64,000 nucleotides of DNA from Sulfuricurvum sp. (GTDB lineage Bacteria > Campylobacterota > Campylobacteria > Campylobacterales > Sulfurimonadaceae), in contig NZ_JAQTUH010000003.1 in assembly GCF_028710345.1 (NCBI RefSeq), positions 289,247-353,246 on the forward strand. The letters are read 5' to 3'. The position numbers and the translations under genes were made by a program. Below the pieces are notes generated by a model. The model was not told the DNA's origin. It saw only the letters and a program-made list of their open reading frames with translations, and did no database searches. Below, piece by piece: positions 9,326 through 18,535 of this stretch; position 1 is the stretch's first letter, and each line of letters starts with the position of its first letter.

Positions 9326-10150
9326 TTGGATACCCCTGATAACGTGATTACCTCAGAAGAAATCAATCTTTATATCCAAAACATCCCCTCTGCCCCTACC
9401 GTAGTGCGCCAAGCGCTCCAGTATGCCCGAGCTGGTGATCTTATAAAAGCAGCAAAATCTGCAGAAGAAGATCCAGCATTACGCCATTATTTGAAAATTC
9501 TTGTCAATCGCCCCCTTTATGGATTTAAAAATGAAGTAAGTGATGTATCTCAAATTTTTGGAATTTTAGGGGTTTCAGCAACACAACAATGTCTCTATAA
9601 CTATCTATTAAGTATCCTTACTCCCAAAAAATGGGTTCTTTTTTCCCTCACCAACCACCAATTCTATGATTTACAAGCCGCTTTGAGCCAACGATGGGAG
9701 AAGATTCTTACCCATCTTAAAATCGATAACAAAGAGATTCGTAGTGCCATAACCCTTATCCCAGCAACTATCATTGTCTGTGAAGCCTTATTTTCTGCCC
9801 ATAAAAATGAAGTAAACCAACTTCGTAGTGTTAAAGCACTCGATTACAATACCATTCTTCACCGATTAAGCACTTATGACCTCTTTAGTCTTGCAGGAAC
9901 TATCGGAAAATTATGGGAGATGGATGAACTATCCATATTGCTTATTGAGAGTTCCTCCGGCTTAAAAGAGGAGATACCTTCTAAAATCAAAACACTTGCT
10001 CAATGGATCCATCTTCTCCTTTTTTATGAACTCAGCCAAAGTATCTATGTTATGGCGGGTCTCAATGAGTTTATCGATTTTCAAATCGATTTCGTGGAGG
10101 ATATCTATGAAGAATTTACAGAGGTAATGGGGTATTCATGCGAGCAGTAG
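9326..10150 (+). CDS. HDOD-domain signalling protein
   Basis: About 274 residues. The region ~15-230 fits an HDOD domain (HD-related output domain), starting with the typical IPSAPTVVRQALQYA...AAKSAEEDPALRHYLKILVN. HDOD domains lack the metal site of true HD hydrolases and act as protein scaffolds in signalling. There is no ATG; TTG at 9326 or GTG at 9344 must be used because an in-frame stop lies at 9314, and neither has a clear ribosome-binding site. The end overlaps the next gene by 13 bases, so the two proteins are probably made together and may act together. Confidence 0.75.
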   Translation: MDTPDNVITSEEINLYIQNIPSAPTVVRQALQYARAGDLIKAAKSAEEDPALRHYLKILVNRPLYGFKNEVSDVSQIFGILGVSATQQCLYNYLLSILTPKKWVLFSLTNHQFYDLQAALSQRWEKILTHLKIDNKEIRSAITLIPATIIVCEALFSAHKNEVNQLRSVKALDYNTILHRLSTYDLFSLAGTIGKLWEMDELSILLIESSSGLKEEIPSKIKTLAQWIHLLLFYELSQSIYVMAGLNEFIDFQIDFVEDIYEEFTEVMGYSCEQ

Positions 10151-11532
10151 TCAAAGGGCGTATTGGAATATTTCATCTGCAAGGTTTTCTGGATGGAAAT
10201 AATGCTCCCTCATTCCTCAGTATTGATGATATCAAAGCAACCGAATCGCTTAATGTCGATATGCTACTGGTATCGCTCAAAAAAGTGATCTTTTTTAATA
10301 AAAACGGACTTGACAGTTTTGTACGTCTCCTCACCAATATCCGAATTCAAAAGCATATCTCTGTAGGGTTTTGCGATTACGATCATAAAAAATTCCAAGC
10401 CATCAATACTTTTTATGGCAATGAGCTCTCCTTTTCCCTCTTTAAAAGTGAAAAAATAGCAGAGCTTTTTGTTGCCGGCAATAAATCCGAATCACGCACC
10501 GTTCTTCTCTACAACGATGATCCTTCTCAACGCTCTGCTATGGCGATTGAGCTATTTGATTTTGGGCACAATCCCATTATTGCCCAAAGTAAAGGGGAGT
10601 TTGAAGAGAAAAAAAAGAATAAAGAGCTCTATTACGCCATTATCGAAGATACCTATTTAGGTTATTTTGGTCAAAAAGTAGCTACCCGCGTTACCGGAAA
10701 TGCTATCATTTACACTATTGCAAATTTTTTGGATGCTGAAATCAGCGATAGTTTTAATATCGCCTATCATAACAATTCACTTAATGTCGGTTTTCGTCTT
10801 TTTATATTTGATGCCTATAAAGTCATCTCGATGAACATTCATGCCCTCAATTTTTTCACCAAACTTGCCTCTTCCGCAGCTGAATATAACGCAACGATTT
10901 GTTTTGTCGGACTTACATTTGAAAAAACGCCGGAAAGTTTTAAAAACGACCTTGAAGATGCTGGGATGCTCTTTTACAAAACCATGGATGATATTCTCAA
11001 AAATAAAGAGCTTCTGCAAGAACTCGGTGGCGGTGGCGGAGCAACAGCAAAACAACATCGTACCCTCAACAAATCATTAGTGAATGAGTTACCCAATTTT
11101 ATCGATGCTACCGTTTCCACAATCGCCATGATGACCAATGCTGAAGCGACCAAAACGAAAGTCAACATTCAAAAATTAGAGATCGATAATGCATCCGATA
11201 AAGTTGCCAGTTCAATCGGATTTTATGGTGATATCGACGGTCTTATCATCCTCGTATTTCCAAAAAATATTGCTAAAAAAGCGTGTGAACTTCTCATAGG
11301 TACCGAAGATGTCACCGATGAAGATGTCTTAGACTCTCTCGCAGAATTTGTCAATATCATCGGTGGACGTGCCAAAGTACTCCTCTCAGAACACAAAAAA
11401 CGACTCGATATCACCTTGCCTCGTACCTATGCCGATATCGATACCCTCCTCGAAGTTGCCCAAAATAAAAAAGGGGTTCAAGTAGACTTGAGTTTTGAGG
11501 GGCAAAGCTTTATCTTCTTTTTGACACGCTAA
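10138..11532 (+). CDS. STAS-like / receiver-like / CheX-like multidomain protein
   Basis: 464 residues. Residues ~1-110 resemble a STAS-type fold (GRIGIFHLQGFLDG...DMLLVSLKKVIFFNKNGLDSFVRLL). Residues ~118-190 start like a receiver domain (TVLLYNDDPSQRSAM) but lack a clear phosphorylation site. Residues ~195-300 look like a second STAS-like unit. A five-glycine linker near 303 leads to a C-terminal ~150-residue CheX/CheC-like domain with the motif DVLDSLAEFVNIIGGRAK, which contains the E-x-x-N pair that dephosphorylates CheY-P in CheX. It could therefore be the missing CheY phosphatase of the distant che operon. The domain boundaries are my estimate. Confidence 0.7.
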   Translation: MRAVVKGRIGIFHLQGFLDGNNAPSFLSIDDIKATESLNVDMLLVSLKKVIFFNKNGLDSFVRLLTNIRIQKHISVGFCDYDHKKFQAINTFYGNELSFSLFKSEKIAELFVAGNKSESRTVLLYNDDPSQRSAMAIELFDFGHNPIIAQSKGEFEEKKKNKELYYAIIEDTYLGYFGQKVATRVTGNAIIYTIANFLDAEISDSFNIAYHNNSLNVGFRLFIFDAYKVISMNIHALNFFTKLASSAAEYNATICFVGLTFEKTPESFKNDLEDAGMLFYKTMDDILKNKELLQELGGGGGATAKQHRTLNKSLVNELPNFIDATVSTIAMMTNAEATKTKVNIQKLEIDNASDKVASSIGFYGDIDGLIILVFPKNIAKKACELLIGTEDVTDEDVLDSLAEFVNIIGGRAKVLLSEHKKRLDITLPRTYADIDTLLEVAQNKKGVQVDLSFEGQSFIFFLTR

Positions 11533-11561
11533 AATGTCAAAAAGATTTAAAAGGTATTTTC

Positions 11562-12203
11562 ATGCTTGTTGCCCCTAGTGTCCTCTCTGCCGATTTTGGT
11601 AATTTAGCGCGCGACGTTCGTGCCATTTGTGATGCGGGATGCGATTTAGTCCATGTTGATGTGATGGATGGGCATTTTGTCCCCAACCTCACCATCGGGC
11701 CTGTTGTGGTCAGTGCAATTGCTGCAGCGGCGACCAAACCGCTCGATATCCATCTCATGGTTGAGAACAACACTTTTTTTGTCGATCTTTTCGCCCCACT
11801 CAAACCTGAATATATCACGTTCCATATTGAAGAGGAGAAACACCCTCACCGCCTCGTACAGTATATCCGCTCTCTGGGTATTAAACCGGGGATTGTCCTC
11901 AATCCTCATACTCCCGCTGAATCGGTCGAGTATCTCCTCGGTGATGTGGATATGGTTTTAGTCATGTCGGTTAATCCAGGATTCGGAGGGCAAAAATTTA
12001 TCCCGACTGTTGTTGAAAAAATTGAACGTTTAAAAGCTCTTCGTGATCAAATCAACCCTGCGTGTCTCATCGAAATTGACGGTGGTGTCGGAAGCGATAA
12101 TATCCAGATGCTCAAAAATGCCGGTGTCGATGTTTGTGTTGCAGGCAGCTATGTATTTGGACAAAGTGATTATAAAGCCGCTATTGAAAGTTTGAAAATC
12201 TAA
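11562..12203 (+). CDS. rpe: Ribulose-phosphate 3-epimerase
   Basis: A 213-residue TIM-barrel enzyme interconverting ribulose-5-phosphate and xylulose-5-phosphate in the pentose phosphate pathway. The signature blocks are present: APSVLSADF at the N-terminus, the metal ligands in VHVDVMDGHFVPNLTIGP, HLMVE, MSVNPGFGGQKF and EIDGGV followed by VAGSYVF near the phosphate site. The ATG at 11562 has AAAGG upstream. trpF follows with a 1-base gap, so the pair is translationally coupled. Confidence 0.97.
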   Translation: MLVAPSVLSADFGNLARDVRAICDAGCDLVHVDVMDGHFVPNLTIGPVVVSAIAAAATKPLDIHLMVENNTFFVDLFAPLKPEYITFHIEEEKHPHRLVQYIRSLGIKPGIVLNPHTPAESVEYLLGDVDMVLVMSVNPGFGGQKFIPTVVEKIERLKALRDQINPACLIEIDGGVGSDNIQMLKNAGVDVCVAGSYVFGQSDYKAAIESLKI

Positions 12204-12204
12204 C

Positions 12205-12792
12205 ATGCGGGTTAAAATTTGCGGTATCACAAATCTTGAAGATGCTTTTATAGCTATTAATGCGGGGGCTCATGCCCTTGGATTTGTATTTTATCCCGAA
12301 TCACCCCGCTATATTTCTCCTAAAAATGCCCAAGAAATCATCGCAAAACTCCCTCCATTTGTCGAAAAAGTTGCCCTTTTCGTCAATGAAACACCGGAAA
12401 ATATCCGCTCAATCTGTTTAGAGAGTGGCTGTACTTTAGCCCAAGTCCATTTTGATGTTGATGATGATTTTTTTAGCCACGTCAACTTCCCGACATTGCG
12501 TGTCGTGCGTGCCCAAAAGCGTGAGGACATACTGAAATATGCCGATGAATACCGTCTCATTGATGCCTACTGTGAAGTGTATGGTGGAAGTGGTAAACGG
12601 CTCAATATCGAGTGGTTTGAGGGGGTTGATTGTTCCAAAATCATCCTTGCCGGAGGGCTTGATCCTACAAATGTTGCATCTCTCATATCGTATGGATTTT
12701 ATGGGGTCGATGTCAGCAGCGGTGTGGAAGCCTCCAAAGGAAAAAAAGATCCTCAAAAAGTGATTGATTTTATAAAACAGGCGAACTCCTAA
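12205..12792 (+). CDS. trpF: Phosphoribosylanthranilate isomerase
   Basis: A 195-residue TrpF that isomerises N-(5'-phosphoribosyl)-anthranilate in tryptophan synthesis. The catalytic Cys lies in VKICGITNLEDA (residue 6) and the general acid Asp in the conserved LIDAYCEVYGGSGK region. The phosphate-binding motifs LAGGLDPTNV and GVDVSSGVE are intact. It is separated from the other trp genes and sits between rpe and an exonuclease gene. Its TAA overlaps the next ATG by one base (TAATG), a sign of coupled translation. Confidence 0.97.
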   Translation: MRVKICGITNLEDAFIAINAGAHALGFVFYPESPRYISPKNAQEIIAKLPPFVEKVALFVNETPENIRSICLESGCTLAQVHFDVDDDFFSHVNFPTLRVVRAQKREDILKYADEYRLIDAYCEVYGGSGKRLNIEWFEGVDCSKIILAGGLDPTNVASLISYGFYGVDVSSGVEASKGKKDPQKVIDFIKQANS

Positions 12793-13565
12793 TGCCGTTG
12801 GATTCCAAACTCATTCACCGTCTCACCAAGCCTCAAGGTATCCAAAAAAATGAGTTTGAGCCCAAAATTGGTGACGATCTCGCAATAGAGATGCTTAAAG
12901 CACAAGGGATGAATATTATCCTTCATATGAAAGCTTACAAGTTTCAAACATCCCTCCTCTCGATAAAAGATACGCTCTTTTGTATCGTAGACGTCGAAAC
13001 CAACGGTTCCAAAACAGCCCATCATCAAATCATCGAAATCGGTGCCGTCAAATTTAAAAATGGAGAAATACTTGATACTTATGAGAGCTTAGTTCGTTGT
13101 GATTCCATCTCTGAACAAATTTCTGATATTACAGGGATAACGGTCGAGCAAACGTGTGAAGCACCAGAGCTTAAAACCGTAATGCAAGAGTTTCGCCTCT
13201 TTTTAGGAGATGCAGTTTTTGTAGGCCACGATGCAAAATTTGATTATAAGTTTGTCTCGGCAATGATGGAGAGGGTAGGATTAGGAGTATTACTTAATCG
13301 TCAACTCTGCACCATCGATTTAGCAGAACGAACCTTCGAATCGGAGCGTTATGGGCTAAAATATCTCAACGAGCTCTATGATCTTCACACCGATGCAACT
13401 CACCATCGAGCACTCTCTGATGCGATTACCACCACTAAACTCTTAGAGCAGGTGTTACTGATGCTACCCGATACGATTCATACTACCGAAGAGTTGATTG
13501 CGTTTTCAAAAGAGGGAAAAAGAATGGGGCGAATAAAACCCCAAAAAGAGGTGGAAAAAGGATAA
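12792..13565 (+). CDS. DnaQ-like DEDDh 3'-5' exonuclease
   Basis: 257 residues. A ~60-residue N-terminal extension with no recognised domain precedes an RNase T/DnaQ-type exonuclease domain. The DEDDh residues are visible: Asp/Glu in FCIVDVETNG, Asp in FVGHDAKFDYKF and His/Asp in HHRALSDA. The family includes the proofreading epsilon subunit of DNA polymerase III and related repair exonucleases. The extension makes assignment to the replicative epsilon subunit uncertain. It overlaps trpF by one base and converges on accA with only 2 bases between the stops. Confidence 0.85.
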   Translation: MPLDSKLIHRLTKPQGIQKNEFEPKIGDDLAIEMLKAQGMNIILHMKAYKFQTSLLSIKDTLFCIVDVETNGSKTAHHQIIEIGAVKFKNGEILDTYESLVRCDSISEQISDITGITVEQTCEAPELKTVMQEFRLFLGDAVFVGHDAKFDYKFVSAMMERVGLGVLLNRQLCTIDLAERTFESERYGLKYLNELYDLHTDATHHRALSDAITTTKLLEQVLLMLPDTIHTTEELIAFSKEGKRMGRIKPQKEVEKG

Positions 13566-13567
13566 TT

Positions 13568-14503
13568 TTATTCGCTAAATTGTCCAACACCGACAAGACG
13601 GTTATACCGTTTTTCTAATCGTTCTGCATCACTAAGCTTACGAAGCTCTTTCACTTGGGATAAAAAGTACTCTTTAACTGCTGTAACAGCACCTGCTTTA
13701 TCGCGGTGCGCACCGATTAACGGTTCATCTATAACATCATCGATCAAGTCCAATGATTTTAGATCTTCACTCGTAATCTTAAGTGCTTTTGTCGCTGCTT
13801 CTACTTTTGCCGGATCATTCCACAAAATAGCTGAGCACCCCTCAGGAGAGATAACACTAAACACCGAGTAACGCATCATTGCTAGACGATCAGCCACACC
13901 GATAGCCAATGCTCCACCACTTCCACCCTCACCAATAACTACCGAGATACTAATGGTATTAAGATTTGAGAGTTCTAATAAATTACGGGCAATCGCTTCA
14001 CTTTGATTACGCTCTTCTGCACCAAGTCCAGGATAGGCGCCCGGAGTGTCGATTAACATAAGAAGAGGGATTTTAAACTTTTCAGCCATTTTTGCCATAC
14101 GCAATGCCTTACGGTACCCTTCCGGATTTGGCATACCAAAATTACGCTTAAGTTTATTTTTGGTTCCGCGCCCTTTTTGTTCACCAATAATCATAACACG
14201 CTCATCACCAATCATCCCAAGATAACAGATAATAGAGAGATCATCACGAAAATGGCGATCTCCATGTAGCTCATATTTGGTATCAAACAGGGCATTTATA
14301 TAATCAAGCGCATATGGGCGATCGGCATGACGTGCTAGCTGAAGCTCTTGATAGGGAGAGAGATTACTGTAGGTTTGCAGAACCTCTTTGTCTAAATCTT
14401 GCTTGAGAATATTAACGGCATGGTGATCATAACGAACCTCTGCTGCAATAATATCCTCTTGGATTTGACAAATTTTTTGTTCAAAATCGAGATAGGTAGC
14501 CAA
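13568..14503 (-). CDS. accA: Acetyl-CoA carboxylase carboxyltransferase subunit alpha
   Basis: A 311-residue AccA. With AccD it transfers the carboxyl group from biotin to acetyl-CoA, giving malonyl-CoA for fatty acid synthesis. The blocks [49 protein letters not shown] and [15 protein letters not shown] are typical. The start is TTG at 14503, which gives the family-typical [11 protein letters not shown] opening; no ATG is available nearby. It lies 9 bases after fabF, in an apparent fabG-acpP-fabF-accA order. Confidence 0.97.
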   Translation of the reverse strand: MATYLDFEQKICQIQEDIIAAEVRYDHHAVNILKQDLDKEVLQTYSNLSPYQELQLARHADRPYALDYINALFDTKYELHGDRHFRDDLSIICYLGMIGDERVMIIGEQKGRGTKNKLKRNFGMPNPEGYRKALRMAKMAEKFKIPLLMLIDTPGAYPGLGAEERNQSEAIARNLLELSNLNTISISVVIGEGGSGGALAIGVADRLAMMRYSVFSVISPEGCSAILWNDPAKVEAATKALKITSEDLKSLDLIDDVIDEPLIGAHRDKAGAVTAVKEYFLSQVKELRKLSDAERLEKRYNRLVGVGQFSE

Positions 14504-14512
14504 AGCAGACCC

Positions 14513-15730
14513 TTAGATTTTCTTGAAAATAACAACACCATTGGTGCCGCCAAATCCAAAGGAGTTAGACATAACGATATTAAGCTCCGCTTTACGCGCT
14601 TGATTTGGAACAATATCCAAATCACAGTTTTCATCCGGATGCTCAAAGTTGATGGTTGGAGGGATAATACCATCACGCATTGCCATAATACTCACCACCG
14701 CTTCGATACCGCCGGCTGCTCCAAGACAATGTCCAGTTTGCCCTTTGGTCGAGCTGATCGGAGGACAGTTCTCTTTGCCTCCAAATGCAATTTTAAGGGC
14801 TGCTGTCTCATTTTTATCATTCGTAGGTGTACTGGTTCCATGGGCATTAACGTAATCGACTTTTGGATTTCCTGCCATACGAAGTGCCGCTTTCATAGCA
14901 CGAAGAGGCCCTTCAAGACTTGGAGTAGTGATATGATTTGCATCGCCGCTCTCTCCAAAACCGATAAGTTCTGCATAGATATGAGCACCGCGTGCCACTG
15001 CCGCATCATACTCTTCGAGCACCAATGCCGCAGCCCCTTCACCCATAACAAATCCGTCGCGCTCTGCATCAAACGGGCGTGACGCGTGTTTTGGATCATC
15101 ATTACGGGTACTCAATGCTTTCATTGAGGCAAACCCGCCGACACCCACACCGCTAATCGCTGATTCTGCCGCAACGACGAGCATTTGATCTGCTCCACCG
15201 GTCATAATGGTTTTTGCTGCTTCGCTGATACCATGCGTTCCTGCCGCACACGCTGTAACACACGAAAGATTTGGTCCTTGCAAACCATGATCGATGGTTA
15301 CGAATCCGCCAAGCATATTAACCAATGCCCCCGGAATAAAAAATGGAGAGATACGACGAGGTCCTTTTTCTGCCAAAATAATAGAATTTTTCTCGATTGA
15401 AGGGAGCCCGCCGATACCCGATGCGGCACTAATACCAAAACGCTCTTTATCAAAATCTTCCGGAAAATTGGCATCTGCCATTGCTTCTTGCGCCGCTTTG
15501 ATTCCAAGATGGATGAAACGGTCCGCTTTTTTCACTTCACGTGCATCCATAACCGATTCTGGATTAAACCCTTTTACTTCACCAGCTATTTGGGCACTTT
15601 GAGTCGATGCATCGAAAATTGTAATGATGTCGATACCACATTCACCGTCACAGATTGCTTTAAATGCACTCTCTTTATCATGACCAACTGCGTTAATCAT
15701 TCCCATACCGGTTACTACTATTCGTTTCAC
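14513..15730 (-). CDS. fabF: 3-oxoacyl-ACP synthase II
   Basis: A 405-residue KAS II that condenses acyl-ACP with malonyl-ACP. The thiolase-fold catalytic triad is visible: Cys in LSCVTACAAGTHG, His in VNAHGTSTPTND and His in GQTGHCLGAAGG. The C-terminus ends with the conserved SNSFGFGGTNGVVIF. The start is GTG at 15730 with AGGAG 6 bases upstream. It is followed closely by accA and preceded by acpP 97 bases away, all on the minus strand. The order fits elongation enzymes made together. Confidence 0.98.
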   Translation of the reverse strand: MKRIVVTGMGMINAVGHDKESAFKAICDGECGIDIITIFDASTQSAQIAGEVKGFNPESVMDAREVKKADRFIHLGIKAAQEAMADANFPEDFDKERFGISAASGIGGLPSIEKNSIILAEKGPRRISPFFIPGALVNMLGGFVTIDHGLQGPNLSCVTACAAGTHGISEAAKTIMTGGADQMLVVAAESAISGVGVGGFASMKALSTRNDDPKHASRPFDAERDGFVMGEGAAALVLEEYDAAVARGAHIYAELIGFGESGDANHITTPSLEGPLRAMKAALRMAGNPKVDYVNAHGTSTPTNDKNETAALKIAFGGKENCPPISSTKGQTGHCLGAAGGIEAVVSIMAMRDGIIPPTINFEHPDENCDLDIVPNQARKAELNIVMSNSFGFGGTNGVVIFKKI

Positions 15731-15827
15731 ATTTTCTCCTGCTGATCGGTGTTCTTAATAGCAGGCTTCGAAAAGCCAACCGTTAAAATCACAAGCACCA
15801 AGGGATTCCCCTTGGAGATTTTTATGA

Positions 15828-16058
15828 TTATTTTTTACCTTCGATGTAATTAATTACATCTTGAACTGTTTGGATTTTTTCTGCTTCATCATCAGGAATT
15901 TCGATATCGAATTTCTCTTCAAGAGCCATTACCAATTCAACAACGTCAAGGCTGTCTGCACCGAGATCTTCTACGAATTTTGAATCCGCTTTTACTTCGT
16001 CTGGGTTAACGCTTAATTGCTCAACCACTACTTCTTTAATGTCTTCCAAAAGTGCCAT
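15828..16058 (-). CDS. acpP: Acyl carrier protein
   Basis: A 76-residue, highly acidic four-helix carrier. The phosphopantetheine attachment Ser lies in the conserved [30 protein letters not shown] region. It carries growing acyl chains in fatty acid synthesis and donates to lipid A and other pathways. The ATG at 16058 has a strong AGGAG. Its position between fabG and fabF is the classical fab cluster arrangement. Confidence 0.98.
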   Translation of the reverse strand: MALLEDIKEVVVEQLSVNPDEVKADSKFVEDLGADSLDVVELVMALEEKFDIEIPDDEAEKIQTVQDVINYIEGKK

Positions 16059-16129
16059 AATAGCTCCTGTTCATATGAATAAAATCGTCGAATTATAACA
16101 CATTTAACTTAAGAGGGGAAGCTTTTGCT

Positions 16130-16873
16130 TTACATAAACATTCCGCCATTGACTTTTAGGGTTTCTCCAGTGATATAACTAGCGTGATCACTGAGTAAAA
16201 ATGCGGTCGCTTCAGCCACTTCTACAGCATTACCAAAGCGTGCCATTGGGATTTTTGCAGTGAATGCCGCTTTTACCTCTTCTTTAAGTTCATCCGTCAT
16301 ATCAGTTGCAATAAAACCTGGAGTGATACAGTTATAGCGGATACCGCTGGTTGCCGCTTCGATCGCAAAACTTTTGGTCATAGCAATCATCCCACCTTTT
16401 GATGCCGCATAGTTGGTTTGCCCTGCATTACCTGTTTCACCCACAATGGATGCCATGTTTACGATACTTCCAAATTTTTGTTTACGCATCGCTTTCATCG
16501 CTTCACGGCATCCGATAAATGCCGAAGTAAGATTTGCATCGAGTACACTTGTAAACTCTTCTGCTTTCATACGGAGTGCTAATTTATCATTCGTAATTCC
16601 TGCATTGTTAACGAGATAGGAGAGTTCACCATCTGCATCGACAATGGTTTTGATCGCATCGACAAATGCCGTTTCATCCGCCACATCAAACCCGATTACC
16701 GCCGCTGTTCCGCCAGCCGCCTCAATTTCCGCTTTTACCGCGTCTGCCGCTGCCGCACCGCTTCGGTAGTTGATCCATACTTTTAGACCATAGCTTGCCA
16801 AAACTTTCGCCACTTCTGCACCGATTCCTCTACTTGAACCTGTTACCAATACATTTTTACCTGTGAATTTCAT
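16130..16873 (-). CDS. fabG: 3-oxoacyl-ACP reductase
   Basis: A 247-residue short-chain dehydrogenase that reduces 3-oxoacyl-ACP with NADPH. The nucleotide-binding TGSSRGIG, the NNAG motif and the catalytic Ser/Tyr/Lys (SIVGETGNAGQTNYAASK) are present. The C-terminus ends with YITGETLKVNGGMFM, typical of FabG. I choose ATG 16873, which has AAGGAA about 8 bases upstream. An in-frame upstream ATG (16927) would add 18 residues not seen in the family. It is the first gene of the fab block, placed after the gpmI terminator. Confidence 0.97.
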   Translation of the reverse strand: MKFTGKNVLVTGSSRGIGAEVAKVLASYGLKVWINYRSGAAAADAVKAEIEAAGGTAAVIGFDVADETAFVDAIKTIVDADGELSYLVNNAGITNDKLALRMKAEEFTSVLDANLTSAFIGCREAMKAMRKQKFGSIVNMASIVGETGNAGQTNYAASKGGMIAMTKSFAIEAATSGIRYNCITPGFIATDMTDELKEEVKAAFTAKIPMARFGNAVEVAEATAFLLSDHASYITGETLKVNGGMFM

Positions 16874-16939
16874 ACGCGATTTCCTTATTATTATAATTTT
16901 GTTTTCTGTCACTATCGGAACTGACACTTTAGTGTCGGT

Positions 16940-16961
16940 AAAAAAGCGGGGTTAAAACCCC
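16940..16961 (-). terminator. Rho-independent terminator of gpmI
   Basis: On the minus strand, shortly after the gpmI stop, GGGGTT faces AACCCC (16948-16961) and is followed by GC and a run of six T residues (16945-16940). This separates gpmI from fabG, which therefore probably has its own promoter. Confidence 0.85.
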
Positions 16962-16974
16962 ACCTCCAAAAGCA

Positions 16975-18450
16975 TCAAATCAATGGTGTATCCATTTCGG
17001 ATGGAATTTCAAGCCCCATCAACTTCAAAACTGTCGGTGCGATATTGTTCAGTGCACCCGAATGAACGTTATCAACACCCTCTGCCATGACGAAACACCA
17101 CACTTTCCCTACCGTATGGTTGGTCAGAGTATTGCCCGCATCATCGCGCATCTCTTCACAGTTTCCATGATCGGAGGTAAGTACCATCGCATAGTCATGT
17201 TGACGTGCAGTCTCTATAATACGACCAAGCTGTTCATCAACCGCCTCAACCGCAGCTGTTGCTGCTTCAAAATTGCCGGTATGTCCGACCATATCACCGT
17301 TAGCAAAATTAACAACGACAAAATCAACTCCTTCATCCATCGCTTTGAGAACCGCATCACCCACTTCGGGAGCTGACATTTGCGGTTGCATATCATAGGT
17401 TTTGACCTGAGGACTAGGGATCAATACCCGTGTCTCATTTTCATAAGGCTCTTCGACACCGCCGTTAAAGAAAAAGGTTACATGGGCATATTTTTCGGTT
17501 TCTGCCGTATGAAGTTGACGTAATCCTGCACGGCTAATCACTTCACTAAGGGTATTTATCGGTGCATCTTTAGGAAATAACACCGGATAAGGGAAACTTT
17601 GATCGTACTGAGTAATAGTCGCAAAATGGATAGGTACAAAACGGCGTTCAAACCCACTAAATTCGGAATCTCCCAATGCGGATGAGAGCTGACGCATCCG
17701 ATCACTTCGGAAATTAAGCGTTAGGACTGCATCCCCCTCACTAAATCCCTCATACCCCTCAAATGCCGTGGGGAGGATAAACTCATCATTTTCCCCTTTG
17801 GCGTATGAATTTTCTATATAATCAACAACACTTTGATCCGTATTTGGGGTAGCATTGACTATAGCATCGTACCCTTTTTGGACACGTTCCCAACGGTTAT
17901 CCCGATCCATCCCATAAAATCGCCCACCCAAAGAGGCAATTTTAATATTACGGCGACCATGCGCTTTTATCGTTTGAACAAAATGGATAGCCGATGTCGG
18001 TGAAACATCACGCCCATCAGTAATAAGATGCAACCACACCTCCTTACCCGCATCAGCGGCGATCTCAGAGACACCGATAATATGATCGATATGAGAATGA
18101 ACTCCCCCATCACTCAAGAGAGCAATCAGATGGAGACGATTACTTGTTTTGATGAGATTACTAAATACTTCGTTGTGCTCAAAACTTCCATCTTCTAATG
18201 AGAGCGAGATTTTTACCAAATCTTGATACAACACACGACCACTTCCGATACTCATGTGCCCCACTTCCGAGTTCCCCATTTGCCCCTCGGGCAATCCTAC
18301 ACTCAATCCAAACGTATCGATCAACGAATAAGGGGTTGAGGCAAATAAGGCATCATAGGTTGGTTTTTTTGCCGCATGAAAAGCATTAAAACTCTCTTTT
18401 GGCGAATATCCGATCCCGTCGGTAATGACTAAAACGGTTTTTTTGCCCAT
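16975..18450 (-). CDS. gpmI: 2,3-bisphosphoglycerate-independent phosphoglycerate mutase
   Basis: A 491-residue iPGM of the alkaline phosphatase superfamily. It interconverts 3- and 2-phosphoglycerate in glycolysis and gluconeogenesis using two Mn ions. The metal-binding DGIGYSP and the phosphoserine site GNSEVGHM, then RDVSPTSA, GGRFYGMDRDNRW, NFANGDMVGHTG and TSDHGNCEEM are conserved. The ATG at 18450 has a strong AGGAGG. An intrinsic terminator follows. It diverges from mraY across an 85-base spacer that must contain both promoters. Confidence 0.98.
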   Translation of the reverse strand: MGKKTVLVITDGIGYSPKESFNAFHAAKKPTYDALFASTPYSLIDTFGLSVGLPEGQMGNSEVGHMSIGSGRVLYQDLVKISLSLEDGSFEHNEVFSNLIKTSNRLHLIALLSDGGVHSHIDHIIGVSEIAADAGKEVWLHLITDGRDVSPTSAIHFVQTIKAHGRRNIKIASLGGRFYGMDRDNRWERVQKGYDAIVNATPNTDQSVVDYIENSYAKGENDEFILPTAFEGYEGFSEGDAVLTLNFRSDRMRQLSSALGDSEFSGFERRFVPIHFATITQYDQSFPYPVLFPKDAPINTLSEVISRAGLRQLHTAETEKYAHVTFFFNGGVEEPYENETRVLIPSPQVKTYDMQPQMSAPEVGDAVLKAMDEGVDFVVVNFANGDMVGHTGNFEAATAAVEAVDEQLGRIIETARQHDYAMVLTSDHGNCEEMRDDAGNTLTNHTVGKVWCFVMAEGVDNVHSGALNNIAPTVLKLMGLEIPSEMDTPLI

Positions 18451-18535
18451 TTTGCCTCCTGATTAATCAAACTTTTGAGTAATTATATTAAAATGTCACT
18501 TGCTTTACAATTTTGTTATTCAAAGAGTCTTCATA

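Noticed and set aside
9009..9347. Plus-strand frame upstream of the HDOD gene (9138-9347)
   Set aside because: It runs antisense over the start of rpmB and out of frame into the HDOD start. No ribosome-binding site or homology.
14399..15082. A 227-codon plus-strand frame antisense to fabF and accA
   Set aside because: Explained by the codon pattern of fabF; contains no domain and no ribosome-binding site.
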